A DNA stretch of 64,000 bases, from positions 1 through 64,000 of the forward strand of contig AP026131.1 of assembly GCA_030295235.1 (NCBI GenBank), written 5' to 3'. Under the pieces are notes generated by a model. That model was not told the origin of the DNA, did no database searches, and worked only from the letters and a program-made list of their open reading frames with translations. The position numbers were made by a program, and so were the translations under genes. This document shows positions 11,747 to 23,405 of this stretch, in pieces. The DNA comes from Fistulifera solaris. Its lineage: Eukaryota; Bacillariophyta; Bacillariophyceae; Naviculales; Stauroneidaceae. Each line of letters begins with the position of its first letter. The first letter of the stretch is position 1.

Positions 11747-13264
11747 ATGAATGAAAGAGTAGTGAATCCTTTCACGCTGATTATAGTCGCCCTTTTGTTC
11801 ACGACGGCGAAGGCAAATGATTCATTCTCCTACAACCAAGTGTACAATGTAAACTTGGAATCTCCATCAGACGCAAAAATCGGTAATAGCGACTGTGATT
11901 TTTCGGTATCGTCCCTGGCGCTCATGAGAGATAAAGAATCGTTTGGAGATATCAACATGATGCTTCACTACAGTGAAGGATCTGACACTCATGACGACGA
12001 TGATAACGATGACGACGACGATCAGGGAGGACGATGACGGAAGCTGCAGCATGCTATCCAACGAATCACTTTCTCGGAGTCAGTATTCTGCATTTACCAC
12101 CACAACCTACGTATGCAAAGAGGAAAGCAAGCAAAGGACGACAACAAAGTCGCATAGAGTCAAATCTTCGCCAACTATGGCAGCATTAAGGATGCGCGGA
12201 GGAGCAATCACGAGTACTGGGGCCTCCACTATGGTTTTCCGTAAGCTTCTCGTTGTAGCTTTAGTGACTCTTGTCTATGAGGGATTGGTTGGTACGTAGA
12301 CTCAATAAGATTTTCTGTGTTGTGCATTATAATCTGCAAGCAATCTTAAATAAGCATTGTGAAACACAGGTCACCTTTTGGAATTCTTCAAAATTGTTAT
12401 GCAGACCGCTCCGGAAGGAGTAACATATCTTGATATTTTACGAAATATAACAGCTGCCAAAGGTATCGCGGGGCTTTGGGATGGTTTCTTTCCGTGGGGC
12501 GTCGTCCAAGCGGTCTTCAAAGGATCTGTCTTTGGCTTGGCTCATGCCACCGCTTCCAATATTTTACTACCGTTGGCTGATCAAGGTAAAATGACTTTGC
12601 CTCTGGCACTGACATTAGCTGGTGGTATTGGAGGAGGTCTTCAGGGATACGTACTATCCCCCACGCTTTTGTTGAAAACGAGGGTCATGACGGATCCAGT
12701 TTTTCGTCAAAAATGTCACCGTTTCGAACGACATGGTGGAGTCTTTGCATTGGATCAGACGTCGTGAAACGGGAAGGAATTATGGCTTTAATGAAAGGTG
12801 CAAATACTTTTGCTATAAAGCGCGTTTTTGATTGGTCAACCCGATTCTATTTCTCAGATCTCTTTGAGACGATGATGCTACAATCAAAAGGAGGGCTTCA
12901 ACTTACGACGGCCGAAAAGAGTATGGCGTCGTTTTTGGGCGGTGCGCTATCAACATTGAGTACTCTTCCGCTAGACGTGATTGTTGCCAAAACACAAGAT
13001 GCGAAAAGTGCGGGCGTAAAGGTGTCTCCTTGGACTTTATTCCAATCGGAATTGAACGAAAAAGGATGGAGCGGTGTGCGGAAAACTTATACGAAAGGGT
13101 TTCCTTGCACGGTTGTTACATGTCTGTACAACCACAATGGGTAAGTTTTCTTGCTTGAGTATCGTTCTCTACCTAAACAAAATCTCATTTTTGTGAAATC
13201 GACAGCCATCAAGACTGGCACGCCTATTGTTTATGATCTCATTTTCCAGCCGGCACACGTTTAG
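11747..13264 (+). CDS. Mitochondrial-carrier-family protein with N-terminal signal-like extension
   Basis: The carrier core uses exons ending at 12291, 12370-13140 and 13206-13264. It shows carrier repeats with PTLLLKTR and PLDVIVAK, matching the PxDxxK-type signature after the odd helices, and ends TGTPIVYDLIFQPAHV. The carrier family moves metabolites across organelle membranes. The most conservative start is ATG 12177 (MAALRMRGG). An upstream frame from ATG 11747 begins MNERVVNPFTLIIVALLF, a signal-peptide-like start, and runs through an Asp-rich stretch to about 12037. It would join the carrier frame if one base were off there. Two more single-base discrepancies lie in exon 2: an A run near 12711 and a G run near 13097. 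Substrate is unknown, and plastid rather than mitochondrial location is possible if the signal is real. Confidence 0.7.
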
Positions 13265-13367
13265 CAACAAAGTATTATCGCGCATTGGGTCGGGAAAGAA
13301 TATTATCATTAGTTTTTGTTAAATTAAAATAGAATAGTGTTCCATGCATTCCAATTTATCGCGTATC

Positions 13368-15215
13368 TCATTCACCGTCAAAAGCCGACTGCTTTCGCGC
13401 ACTCAAAAGTTCTCGTTTCGATGGTGGAACAACGGATGCGGGCAACTCACTAGGGATGGGTCGTCCTTTCTGAACGACGGCGTCGCACAAAAACATAGCT
13501 ACCACATATTCATCAAAATCAAACAAGCCATCTCGATCCATGTCAGAGAGATTCCATATCTGACGCAACTGATCTTTTTCTAACCCTGTTCGCAAAAGCA
13601 CGTCCCGTGCTTTCTCGGTGGACAAATAGCCTCCCTCGGGCCCTAACTGTAGGTAGCTATTTTTGAGACGATCGGCAGAATCTTGTAGTGCCCTATGCGA
13701 AACCGAATGAGTTAGATTCCGGCAGCAAAATAGCGACAATTCACTCAAAGACACATGCATATCACTATCTCACCAGTACCGCTCTTGATCGGTTTCATCA
13801 TAACCAAATGGATTCCCTTCGTAATGGTCGTCTTTCTTGCCAAATTTACCGGCCGCTTTCGGAATGGGCATGTTCTCAGGGCTAGTCATTTTGTTGCATA
13901 GTGTCTCCGGCGAGTCTCGTTCCGATGGAAGTTGCGACATAAGTTGTGGAATTTCGTCAGTCAATACACGTTCCAGATCATCAATATACTTTTGATTCAA
14001 TGGAGCCAACTCTTGGAACTTGACTTCTTGTAACTTTGCGGCAAACGATTGTATTTCAGGGAAATCACCGGCAGCCAAATTGTATTTTTGAGAATGGATC
14101 GAAAGACATTGGGCAAGTCTTGAATGAGTTTCTGTTGTTTCTTTTCCTTGCCCATGAGGGTTGGCATTTGTGACTTTAGGTGTCCGACAATGTAAGCGAG
14201 CGTTTTTACTTTACGAATGCGTTTGACGAGTTCATTGATTTTTCGGACGGCACTCTGTCGGGGCAACACGGCCAAATCCTTCATGAGATCGCGTTCCTCC
14301 ATTTCGAACAAGGCAGCGTTGTCCATACTTTTGAGTGGCTCTTGCCAAAAGCTCCCTACGTAAACTCGAGCTACTTCCGGCGACGACATGGTCTTGCCCA
14401 AAGACCACAGCAAGGCTCCATAGACACGCATGAGTTGTTGTCGATCAATTTGATCGGCCTTGTTGAGAATGCACCTGATTTTATCTTCGTGTCCTTTGAG
14501 GACGTCAATGGCGCCTTTGAGTTCATCCGATATATCCAACTTGTGTGCATCGAACAAAAGAATAATCAAATCTGCCTTTTCCGCAAACCACGCAACGACT
14601 TTCGTGAAATCGTAGCCTCGATTGGTGCGCTGTTTCTCTCCCGACAAGATTCCAGGGGTATCAACGAGTGTGACGCTGCGTAGCACAGAACTAGAGAGTT
14701 GACTTCCTTCTAAACGACTAAGAAAGTTGACTCCGAATCGTTCCAATCCTTTAAAGGGTAAATCGGGGTGTACCGACAGGGCATTACCAGGGATGGTTCG
14801 TTCTTCTGGACCGTTCAAGAGGACGGTAAAACGATCAGTAGTCGGTTCCGGGCCGATGCGCTGACCGGGAAAGTTACGACCTAATAAATATCGAATAAAT
14901 GATGTTTTTCCGACACTATATTGTCCAACGAGAAGGACTTGCGGTTTCGCTACGTAGCGAACGTCGTGAGTTGAGAATTGTGTGAGCGTATTATTTGTTG
15001 CCTGTAGTCGTCAACACCTCTATTCTTTGCAACGTACCATCAAATTCTACATCACTAAGAAAAGGGCTTTCAAAGAAGAAGTCGTATTGATATTTCTTTT
15101 CAACAGGATAAACGTATTTCTTGTAAATTTGTTTCAAACGAGCAGCTACTTGTGCTGTGCGATCAGAGACTTCGTTTGCACCTGCATGCCTTTCGGGACT
15201 ACCAGAAGACGCCAT
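13368..15215 (-). CDS. EHD: EH-domain-containing dynamin-like ATPase (EHD/RME-1)
   Basis: Exons 15215-15038, 14949-13774 and 13692-13368, about 560 aa. Order: short N-terminal helix, dynamin-type G domain with GQYSVGKTSF (P-loop), DTPGILSG and NKAD, helical region, then a C-terminal EH domain with an EF-hand loop (DMDRDGLFDFDEY). EHD proteins oligomerise on membranes, hydrolyse ATP and drive endocytic recycling; the EH domain binds NPF peptides. One base is missing in an A run near 14094, where SILKKYNLAAGDFPEIQ should continue; the frame resumes at once. The intron sites (GTACGT...GTAG and GTGAGA...ATAG) keep phase. It is convergent with the carrier gene, 100 bp away. Confidence 0.93.
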
Positions 15216-15667
15216 AGTCAGCTAACTATTACACAAAAGCAAGTAGGATATGAACAAGAAGGGCAACCGAAGGATAAAACAGAGGCTTTTAGACTGTCTC
15301 GTCCTATTCTTTCGTCGCGTCTCTTCGTCTCTTTCGTGTTTTGTTTTTCTCGCGTCGTTTATTATACGGTCTTGCGTGACGTCGTTGGCGATGTGATGCA
15401 AAGCATCCGTTGAGACGGATCAAGACGGACCAATAGCACTTATATCTTAGCGGTACCCGAGACGTTAGTATGGAGACAACGTCAACAGGGACTCAACTTA
15501 CACGGGACAAGCTGGAACTGCGACACAACATCATTATTTTTATTATTGTATTTATGGTACGCAACTTAACACGAAACAATGAATAATGTTCAACAATTGC
15601 CGCTTGAATCATCAAGTCTTTATGACCATCTCCTTTATCATTATCTGTTAGATTGCTGACACATAAT
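15216..15667. promoter_or_regulatory. Divergent promoter region, EHD / PIG-C
   Basis: Head-to-head spacer. It contains GTGACGTCG at about 15376-15384, a CRE-like half palindrome similar to the site upstream of the ubiquitin-NiSOD gene. Nothing else is recognisable. Confidence 0.35.
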
Positions 15668-16663
15668 ATGGTTTCTGAACATAGGCACGCAAGGAAGCGA
15701 CTTTGGGACTCTCACACACAAGCAGTTTCGCGAAATGAGCTCTCAACAGTCGAGGCTGTTCTTAGTCTCTACACGACGCGGCCATCTAAAATAAGACTCT
15801 TCACACTGTGCTGTAACGCGCTGGTCGTGGTGCAAGAATTTTCATTGACTTGCTTCGTTCTAGCGCGGCATCGAATGGTCTGGTTGAAGCAGGAGCAGTT
15901 AATGCACAAAACACAGCGGAATTATATGGAAGCATCGAATTTGTTTCTCATTGCTGCGCTGCTCGTCGCAGTAGCTTGCGGCAACTCGCAACCACCAACA
16001 CAAGATCGAAGCACAAAAGTTCGACAACGAATTGCGGATTCATTTTTGCTGTCATTCGCCTTGCGATTCGCTTCGTCCTTTCTACAGAGTTTAACGGCTT
16101 CCTACAGTTCAGATACTGTTCATCGTTTGGCTATATTGGGTATGTTATGGCACGTTTTAACGTGTGATTACTCCTATGCCAATGGCTGCGTCAAAACAGG
16201 ATTGATAAATGGGTCACGTCCTATCTTTGGTGGTGGGACCTTCTCTTTGAATGCAGCTCTATTTTCGACGACACTGCTTGTCAGTCGCATCTACGACAAT
16301 CAAACGGTCTTCTTGTTCATTTCGCTATCGGTAGTGGTATTCGCCTTTTATAGTACGACGCGGCATGAAATGGCTAAAACACATCCTGCACACTCCAGTG
16401 GTACGTGAGATTTCGATGCCGATCGGCTTCATCGTTGAATCACACTCACCGCCTGATCCTCAGTGGCTCCCTGGCTTATTACAGTTTTTATCATCATGGC
16501 CACACTCTGCTTAATTTTAGACGACCTCAGTCTTGCTACAACGTTCCTGCTTTGCAGCTTGATTTTGGGTGGAGTGTGTCCATTTTGGAAGCATTCCTTG
16601 CAACATTTCCAAGTTCTAATAAAGGGTCCGTGGGATGTAGCACAAATCGTGCCGCTTGTTTAA
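15668..16663 (+). CDS. PIGC: GPI-GlcNAc transferase subunit PIG-C/GPI2
   Basis: Exons 15668-16400 and 16464-16663 (GTACGT...CTCAG, phase 1) give 310 aa. The start is ATG 15668. Multiple hydrophobic segments cover most of the second half. The family core is clear: LQSLTASYSSDTVHRLA, then GGGTFSLNAALFSTTLLVSR, and the C-terminal GPWDVAQI. PIG-C is a membrane subunit of the ER complex that transfers GlcNAc from UDP-GlcNAc to phosphatidylinositol, the first step of GPI-anchor synthesis. The N-terminus contains the family-typical NYMEASN-like stretch. The frame is intact. Confidence 0.88.
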
Positions 16664-18057
16664 ACTATGATGATGGCTTAAAATAGAATTTGGTTGTAAA
16701 CAGTGCTGAATTCTTGTTTAATCCATCGAATAATATCGATCCAGTGCTCAGCCGTCATTCGTTTTCAATCCGGAAAGCGTTAGCTCTTACATTGCGCATT
16801 ATGCGGGTTTGGAGTTCTCGCGTGGTGGGAGTGGGAGACGAGACGATGACGAATGACGACTGATGTCGATGGTGATAAACTGATAATGTCGAACGGTCTG
16901 CTCCTAGGTGTTCCAGCGAAAAAGGTTCGTGTCAACCAGTCAACCACATGTTAAAGACTAAAGACAAATCGTAAATAATATGCAAATCTGCCATCTGTCA
17001 TCGTCACAATAACGTATGTAATCGTAGTTTTTGGCTGGGTTGGACATTTTTGTTTCCCGGAAACCACACAGAATGGCACCAGACAATTCCGGACTGCCTA
17101 CCTTACATTCACTATCGAATGGGGCTATTGTGTTGTGAGTCTGGGAGAATTTGAGTCGTATCTCTCATCTTTCTGTACGCAACAAAGCAGCATCTCGCTG
17201 AACGCTGAACGCTTGACGCTTGACGCTAGATCGTTAATCATCGTTGATGTTTTGGATGTACTCTATACTCTATTACAAGGTATTGTGCCAAATCTCCCGA
17301 ATGTTCCTCAATGATTCTGAGTACATTATAGTTACTAGTCTTTGTTATCCGTAATGTTGAAGGTTTATGGATCGTTTCAAATTTCAAATTTCAAAACTAG
17401 GACTCGAATCAAAGCTCAAAGCTCAAAGCTCAAGGCTCTTTTCTCCCGCCTGCCAGGCGGCCGCCTGCCTAACAATCAGTGAAGAGTAATAAGTCCCAAG
17501 TCCAATCATCAAAAATTACAATTACAGATTTACAGTGAAAAGGATGTCCTTTAGTTTGGTGTTTGGTGTTTCGTTTAAGTACACAGTTTATTGTTTATTA
17601 TGAGCTAAAGGCTAAACGGTAGAGAAAGTTTCTCGACGATACTTTATTATATTCACTTTTTCTGTAGAACCTCACAGTAAGTGTCAGGTGTCAATGCTAA
17701 ATGCCCAACGCCAGACTTAGGAAAGTACGAAAAAGTACATCAGAGAAAAAAATAAAGACGGGGTCATTCGCCAATAGAGATAAGATCGCAGTTCTCGTCG
17801 GTAATGTCCACGGAACAAAGAGAAATTAGCCTACTTCCTTATCAATAGCTGATTGCTTTTTGCTTTTAGCCAGTCTACATCGGCTTCTCGCTCTCAACAC
17901 CCCGAGCTCGAAAAACAATCGAGAAGACGAGCGCGCATACGAACCGCAATACTGGAGTCGATCAAAACCCCCCTGAATTATCTCATAAACAGCAGATTAT
18001 TCTCTTCGAAACCACCGCAACCATTGAAGAATCTAATTTGCCACCAAAGACGCATAC
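16664..18057. other. Long intergenic region with short tandem duplications
   Basis: No gene is visible in 1.4 kb between two + strand genes. Several 6-10 bp words are repeated two to four times in tandem with small changes: GCTGAAC/GCTTGAC units at about 17197-17227, ATTTCAA units at about 17379-17394, and CAAAGCT three times at about 17410-17437. The right end is the promoter and 5' UTR of the HSF gene. Confidence 0.55.
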
Positions 18058-19550
18058 ATGGAAGCGACAGGAGTTCACGCCGAATTTAAACAGAGTCAGG
18101 CTACATCGAAGACGCTGTCTGCGGAGCGCAACTTATCAGTGAGTGAGGAGGACGGCGCACCATCATTGCCCGCACAAGTTGATGCACTCTCATCGGAGAA
18201 AGTTGATTCTGTCCAGCAAAGCTCAACCTACCTTAGGGACGAGCAAGACAAGCCTCGGGCGTTGGCAGATGTTATTGACAAGCTTTCATATGAAAAGTAT
18301 CCCGAATATGTTCGAAAGAACGATTCTACGCTGACCTTTCCGGAAAAGGTAAGCTACCATGCGCTCTATTTAGACTTTGGGATCACAACTGATGCTCTTC
18401 TTTTGTATATTCACAGCTTATGCTAATGCTGATTCACGTGGAACAGGTTTACGCGAATCAAGCAAAGAAAACTGAAGATCAATCGATTGCCTGGTCTAAT
18501 AACGGAAAATCTTTTGTTATTCGTGATAAGGACGTCCTTTGCAAATCTTGGATCCCTGCTTTCTTTGGCCAGGCTAAGTTTTCTTCTTTCACGCGCAAGC
18601 TATACAGGTAAGCTCTCATTTGATTTTTGATGTTCCAAATACAAAGCTTCGCTCAAACATGCTGTTCCTCATGTTTTCTTGTCAGGTGGGGTTTTCGCAA
18701 GGTCAACGTCTCGATCAATGACAAGGGAGAACAAATCGTTGTATTCAGTAACGAGAATTTTCAACGCGGTGACGTGTCTCGATTAAGCAAAATGCAAAGC
18801 ATTACAGCTGCCAAGATCCGAAACCAGCTTGCTGTAAAAACCGGTCCTCGAAAGGAGTCGCCTCCGGAGAGCACAAGCATCGGTCTTCTTGAAAACGTTT
18901 CTGATCAACCAAGCGCTATTGATCAATTGTTGCGAGAACGCGTTACGCTTCCGACCACTGCGGCAGCAAGCTTCGCAAATTCGAGTCTTTTGCAGTACCG
19001 ACAAGAGCGTGAGCAAGAATTACTTCGCACCAGAAGTCTACTAGCGACTCAACTCAGCAACACCCGCTATCCGACGAGTAATAGTCTTGGACTTGAAGAT
19101 GCTTCGCTGCAAGCGCGGCAACAGGCCGTACTGAACCGGTACCGTCAATCTCCCACAGCTCTAACCACTCGAGGTGGTGTTGGGCAATCGTCGCCAGGAA
19201 GAGTGAGTCTCTCAGCGAGATCGCAGCTTGAAAATTTAAGACTTCTTGAAGCGTTGGATCGTCAACGTGCAGGCGGCATAAACTCTCTCTTTAGTGACGG
19301 CTCATTTGAGCAACTTTTGTTGCAAAGACAGCTTCGCGCTGTTCGGTCGCCGACCGTCGAGCTTGCTTCAAGTATGCAAGCCCTTGACGCGTACGCCTTA
19401 CTACGAAGGGAAGATGAAAGCAATCGGCTCAATCAAAACCTTCGCTCAGTCTATCTACAGCGACTGGAAAATAGAAGTGGTGGCAATGTCGACCCCCATT
19501 ACTTAGCCGCTTTGGAGGCTCTTCTGCAGCAACAAACTAACAACAGATAA
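18058..19550 (+). CDS. HSF-type DNA-binding transcription factor
   Basis: Exons 18058-18348, 18447-18607 and 18686-19550 give 438 aa. An acidic/Ser-rich N-terminus of about 75 residues precedes the HSF DNA-binding domain (about 77-175): KLSYEKYPEYV, then IAWSNNGKSFVIRDKD, FFGQAKFSSFTRKLYRWGFRKV (the recognition helix) and the wing ending FSNENFQRGD. The C-terminal 260 residues are Leu/Gln/Arg-rich without a clear heptad oligomerisation region, ending in a Gln-rich tail. Diatoms have a greatly expanded HSF family, and most members are not proven heat-shock regulators. It should bind nGAAn arrays in the nucleus; targets are unknown. The frame is intact. Confidence 0.9.
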
Positions 19551-19904
19551 TGTGATGCGTTCGATCTGTCAAGGAAGCAAAAGCCTGCACCGTAACTTTC
19601 ATGAAAGCAGGACTAACAAAATAAGTCGGTTTTGTCAAGTCCTTGTTGTTTCTATTGAACTTTGGCTCTCTACTAGAGTTTTGACTCTGCAGTTTTATTC
19701 CCGAGTGCAGTCGCAGGGCTGAATATTTTAGAGGAGGAGGAGGAGTCGTGCGAAAATTAATACGGACGAGTGAAAGGTTCAGGAATATATTATATTCCTG
19801 AACCTTAACCACGATTCCCAGGCGCGTTGTATTGCTTCTTGGTTACTTGATACTTGATCAAAGTAGACAATTACATTTCATAATTATTGTAAACTAAAAA
19901 ATCA
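19551..19904. other. Intergenic spacer, HSF to kinase-like gene
   Basis: 3' flank of the HSF gene and promoter of the next + gene. It contains the perfect palindrome listed separately and a GGAGGAGGAGGAG tract at about 19732-19744. No gene is visible. Confidence 0.5.
19774..19806. repeat. Perfect 33-nt palindrome
   Basis: AAGGTTCAGGAATATA at 19774-19789 is exactly mirrored (reverse complement) at 19791-19806 around one central T. The 16-bp arms have no mismatch. It lies 220 bp after the HSF stop and 100 bp before the next start codon, so it could form a transcript hairpin or a cruciform, or bind a dimeric protein. Confidence 0.85.
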
Positions 19905-21350
19905 ATGTCAGCCGTTCGCTCAAGGCGTGCGCCAGGAAAGACCATGGCGGGCGCTGAAAGAGAAATTGAGCATCAAATAATCAAAGAGGGCAAAGGCAGA
20001 AGGCGATCGTCCGCAAGTACCTGTTCGACTCGCCTGCTTTTCGCTGTCTGCGGTGTTGCATTTTCGTTTTCACTTGCATCTATTGCGTATTCCTCGCATT
20101 CTCAATTTGAGAGCCGTAATCAGCGTACCCGCATCGCGCGTGTTGTAATGTTAAACATTAACGATCGCAACGAAACGTTCGACTCCGTTTCGATCGACAC
20201 ACAACAAAACCGAAAGCGCACCCGAAAAGTCGAACAAATGATCGGCAACCGTGCAAGAGCCGAAATTGCGGAATCAAAGAGATACGCTGAGCTAGATGAA
20301 ATTGATTGGGATGGAAAGGAAGACTGCCAACTTGAATATGAATGGCAGCGTACTAGTCGACCCGCCTGCAATTCCATGCATGAATTCGATTTGACTACGC
20401 CATCCCTCGAATCTGGAGGCTCAAAATACAAGTTTCTAACGCACGGTTTTTACCGTGATGTCCTGTCGGCGTTTGATCAAGTTGGTGAACCTTTTGTATT
20501 CAAGCCCATGAGAAGGAAACATCGCTTTACTTATCGAAATTTCGATCGAATGCGGCGTGATGCGGTCATTATGGATCGACTGACGGCGCACAAATATATT
20601 CTGAATATCTACGGATTTTGTGGTACATCCGCTGTTTTCGAGTTTGCCGACGGGGGTGATATTGATTCAACGCTATGGCCGGATGGTGAAACCATAGCGA
20701 ACTTGACACAGCTGGAAAAACTTCACATTGGTATGTTTGAATGTGACGTGCAAACGCAATGTGAACTTTGACCTGAAATTCTATCTTCTGCTTCCTCAGC
20801 AACACAAGCTTCTATGGCTTTGGCAAGCGTCCACAATGTCGACAAGGAAGGGCGCCCTTCGATCGCTCACACAGACATATCGACAGGACAATTTATCAAG
20901 GCCAACGGCATCTACAAACTCAATGACTTCAATCGTGCGCGTTTTATTCATTACTCACGAAGTACAGGGAAGGCGTGTCCGTTTTATGTTGGAATGAATG
21001 CCGGCAGTAATCGATCGCCCGAGGAATACGCTTACGAAGGCGAAAGCGAAAAAGTAGACGTTTATTCTTTGGGAAATCTCTTTTTTACGATTTTGCAGGG
21101 TGAATGGCCTTTTGAAAATGAAGCTTCGGACGACGCAAGAGCCAAAGTTATGAACGGAACGCGACCGGCAATCTATGACGACTTGTGGCACAGCACTGAT
21201 CCAGTCAATGTTGCATTAAAGGAGGCCATGATTCTCTGTCACACGCATGATCCAACGGAGCGTCCTACCGCGCGATACATTGAGAACTTTTTGCGTCATA
21301 AAATGAACGAACTAGATCCTGGGCGTTTGGAAGAGTGGGGTGACGCGTGA
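19905..21350 (+). CDS. Membrane-anchored protein-kinase-like protein, atypical active site
   Basis: Exons 19905-20730 and 20800-21350 give 458 aa. A basic N-terminus is followed by one transmembrane helix at about residues 43-63 (LLFAVCGVAFSFSLASIAY), then a linker and a kinase fold. Motifs are degenerate: the catalytic loop reads HTDISTGQF (Asp kept, Asn replaced) and the DFG position reads DFN. The APE-like SPEEY, VDVYSLGNLFF and ERPTA motifs of the C-lobe are present. The topology suggests a type II Golgi/ER protein with a lumenal kinase fold; pseudokinase or a lumenal kinase of FAM20/FAM69 style are both possible. This architecture is frequent in diatom genomes. The frame is intact. Substrate unknown. 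Confidence 0.82.
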
Positions 21351-21428
21351 TTTCCTGTTGCACCTCGGTGGCTATGCTAGACTAAACGAATTTAGATGTG
21401 AAATGAGCATGTATTATAGTAAAAATGT

Positions 21429-23003
21429 TTAGTAGAATGACGAAGGTGGCGGTGGCGGAGGGGCAGCTGGGGCACTCCCTAAAGGTTCAAGTCCACTACC
21501 TGCAGCTCCGCCCATGACAAAGCCTCCATTGTTGGTTTCGTCATCGTCAATGTTGACATGATTAGCGGGTGCCCACGCCACTCGGAGACTAGACGAGATA
21601 GTTAACGGTGTTGTGGCGGTAGGTGGTGCCATTGGGTGTGGTTGACTGGATATTCCCATAGAAGCCATCGAGACATTCATTGTGTTCAAAGCAGAGGCGC
21701 CCGAGGGTGAATAGGAAGTTGATGAATTTACATGAGAAAGCGACGGTAGAGTTGGGGCGGTGGAGGGCGCCAACGCATCAAAAGCAGAAAACGGATCATC
21801 GGACGGTGTTGTGGTTGTTGATGCGATAGTGGGAGTGGTCATCGTTGGAGCGGTTTGAGAAGATGTTGCCAAGACAGGCGGTTGCCACGAAGAATTCAGC
21901 GCGGGAGCAAATGGATCCACACTTGGCGGTTCGGTAGAAATGGTGACGAGACTCAATAGGTCGTCGTGTGCTGGGGAATGATTGTTGATTTTACTTGTCG
22001 CAATGTCGGCGGTTTCTCCGAAATCCAAAAGATCAACGGCTTTGCCTGACTCTGTGCCAGCAGCAATGGCACTATTTGTGTGGTCGTTCTGCCAGTCGAA
22101 CAAATCATCCGTACGACCATTTGGAGTAGTTAAGGACAATGGTGGCTCATAATCGACAAATCCAGGCACTAGACCTGAGCTTTTCGACACTTGAGCAGCA
22201 GAAGGCTCATCTCGAAATTGTGCCTGCTTCGCCGCTTCTTTCCTCCCTGGCAATTTCTATCATTTCTTCTAAGCTATGTGATGCACCAACAATCGATTGA
22301 CCGTCGCGAGACGAATATCCGCCTCCAAAGCCATTATCTGCTTTAGCAAGGTTACTTTTTGTTGCATGCGTTCTTGAAGTTGCATTCGTTGTTGCAGATA
22401 TTGCAATCGCTGTGCGTCAGTTGCGAAGGCTATTTCCTGATTGCTTCCGATCGGTACTAATGAAGTGGGATCTGCATGTTTTTCTCGTTCTCGCAGTAAG
22501 TCATGCCGTGGCATGGAAAGCAATGCAAACAGACCCTCCGCTAATTCTCGCACGGGTCCTCCTTCATCGACAGTCCCCCCTTTAAATCGAAGCCATACAT
22601 TTGCGGATTGTTGCTGTTGTTGAATCAATGCCGTATTGTAACCCCGTAACGCGGCTACGGTAGGCTTGAGAATTTGTGCTTCTTGCGTGACCTTTTCGGC
22701 GCCGACTAAAAGAACGTGACGTGCAACGACAAGTGCTTTTTGTAGAGTGAGCGTACTTTGTTGCGTCGGATGCAAGAAGAGCGATTGCAATAATTCGAAC
22801 AATGCTTCGCATAAGTCATCTTCGGCTGAATGTTGCCCTTCATGATACGTGAGTGTTGCCCATTGATTGAGTTCAAACGAGGATAAAACTTGGATGCTAT
22901 CATCTTGCAAGTCGTTGCGGAGTTTGCGCTGTAATTTATCCTTCTCCGAAGTAACGGAGGAACTGCTAAAAGCGGTATTTAAAAAATCAGTGACATTGAA
23001 CAT
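21429..23003 (-). CDS. ENTH/ANTH-like clathrin adaptor protein
   Basis: One exon, about 524 aa. The N-terminal half is helical and matches the ENTH-type pattern: AALRGYNTAL, a strand with FKGGTVDEGGPVRELAEGL, then a basic helix. It is followed by a coiled-coil Gln-rich segment and SHSLEEMIEIARE. The C-terminal half is disordered, Ser/Thr/Pro-rich and carries DPFAPA and DPFSAF (AP-2 binding DPF motifs) and a DLLDFGE clathrin-box-like stretch, ending in polyproline. The likely job is cargo and coat assembly in clathrin-mediated traffic, functionally close to the EHD protein 6 kb away. Two single-base discrepancies near 22270-22300 and 22250 shift the frame between the halves. Start ATG 23003 is chosen over an upstream GTG. 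Confidence 0.68.
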
Positions 23004-23405
23004 ACTGAACACAAAGCAATTCAAGTACAAGCAAATGAAAGTAACGATAGATTGCACTTATTATTCTATCGCGAAGAAGAGGTGCCTTGTGCTTTGTACT
23101 ATTGCAATGAAAAGATGTGCAGGTGCAGCAAATAATAAACGCGCACTTTTATCCGACAGAGGGGAGACCCGGATATGATTACAAGTACCCGGATATACTA
23201 AACTGTACTCCAGAACAAAACCGCCTTACAGTAATGCAAAATAACAATTAACAATCATTAACTCACTTATTCTTTTCAATCGACAATTCTATAGCAAAAA
23301 TACCAGGGTACTTTGCAAAAGGAATTTGAATATTTTGCGCTCTGATCGTCGCCCAAAAGGAAAAGAAGGGCAACTACTTGTAATCACACGATATGATTCA
23401 ACGCG
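23004..23405. promoter_or_regulatory. Divergent promoter region, adaptor / prolyl hydroxylase
   Basis: Head-to-head spacer of 400 bp. CCCGGATAT occurs twice (about 23168 and 23190), a possible repeated factor site. Nothing else is recognisable. Confidence 0.35.
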
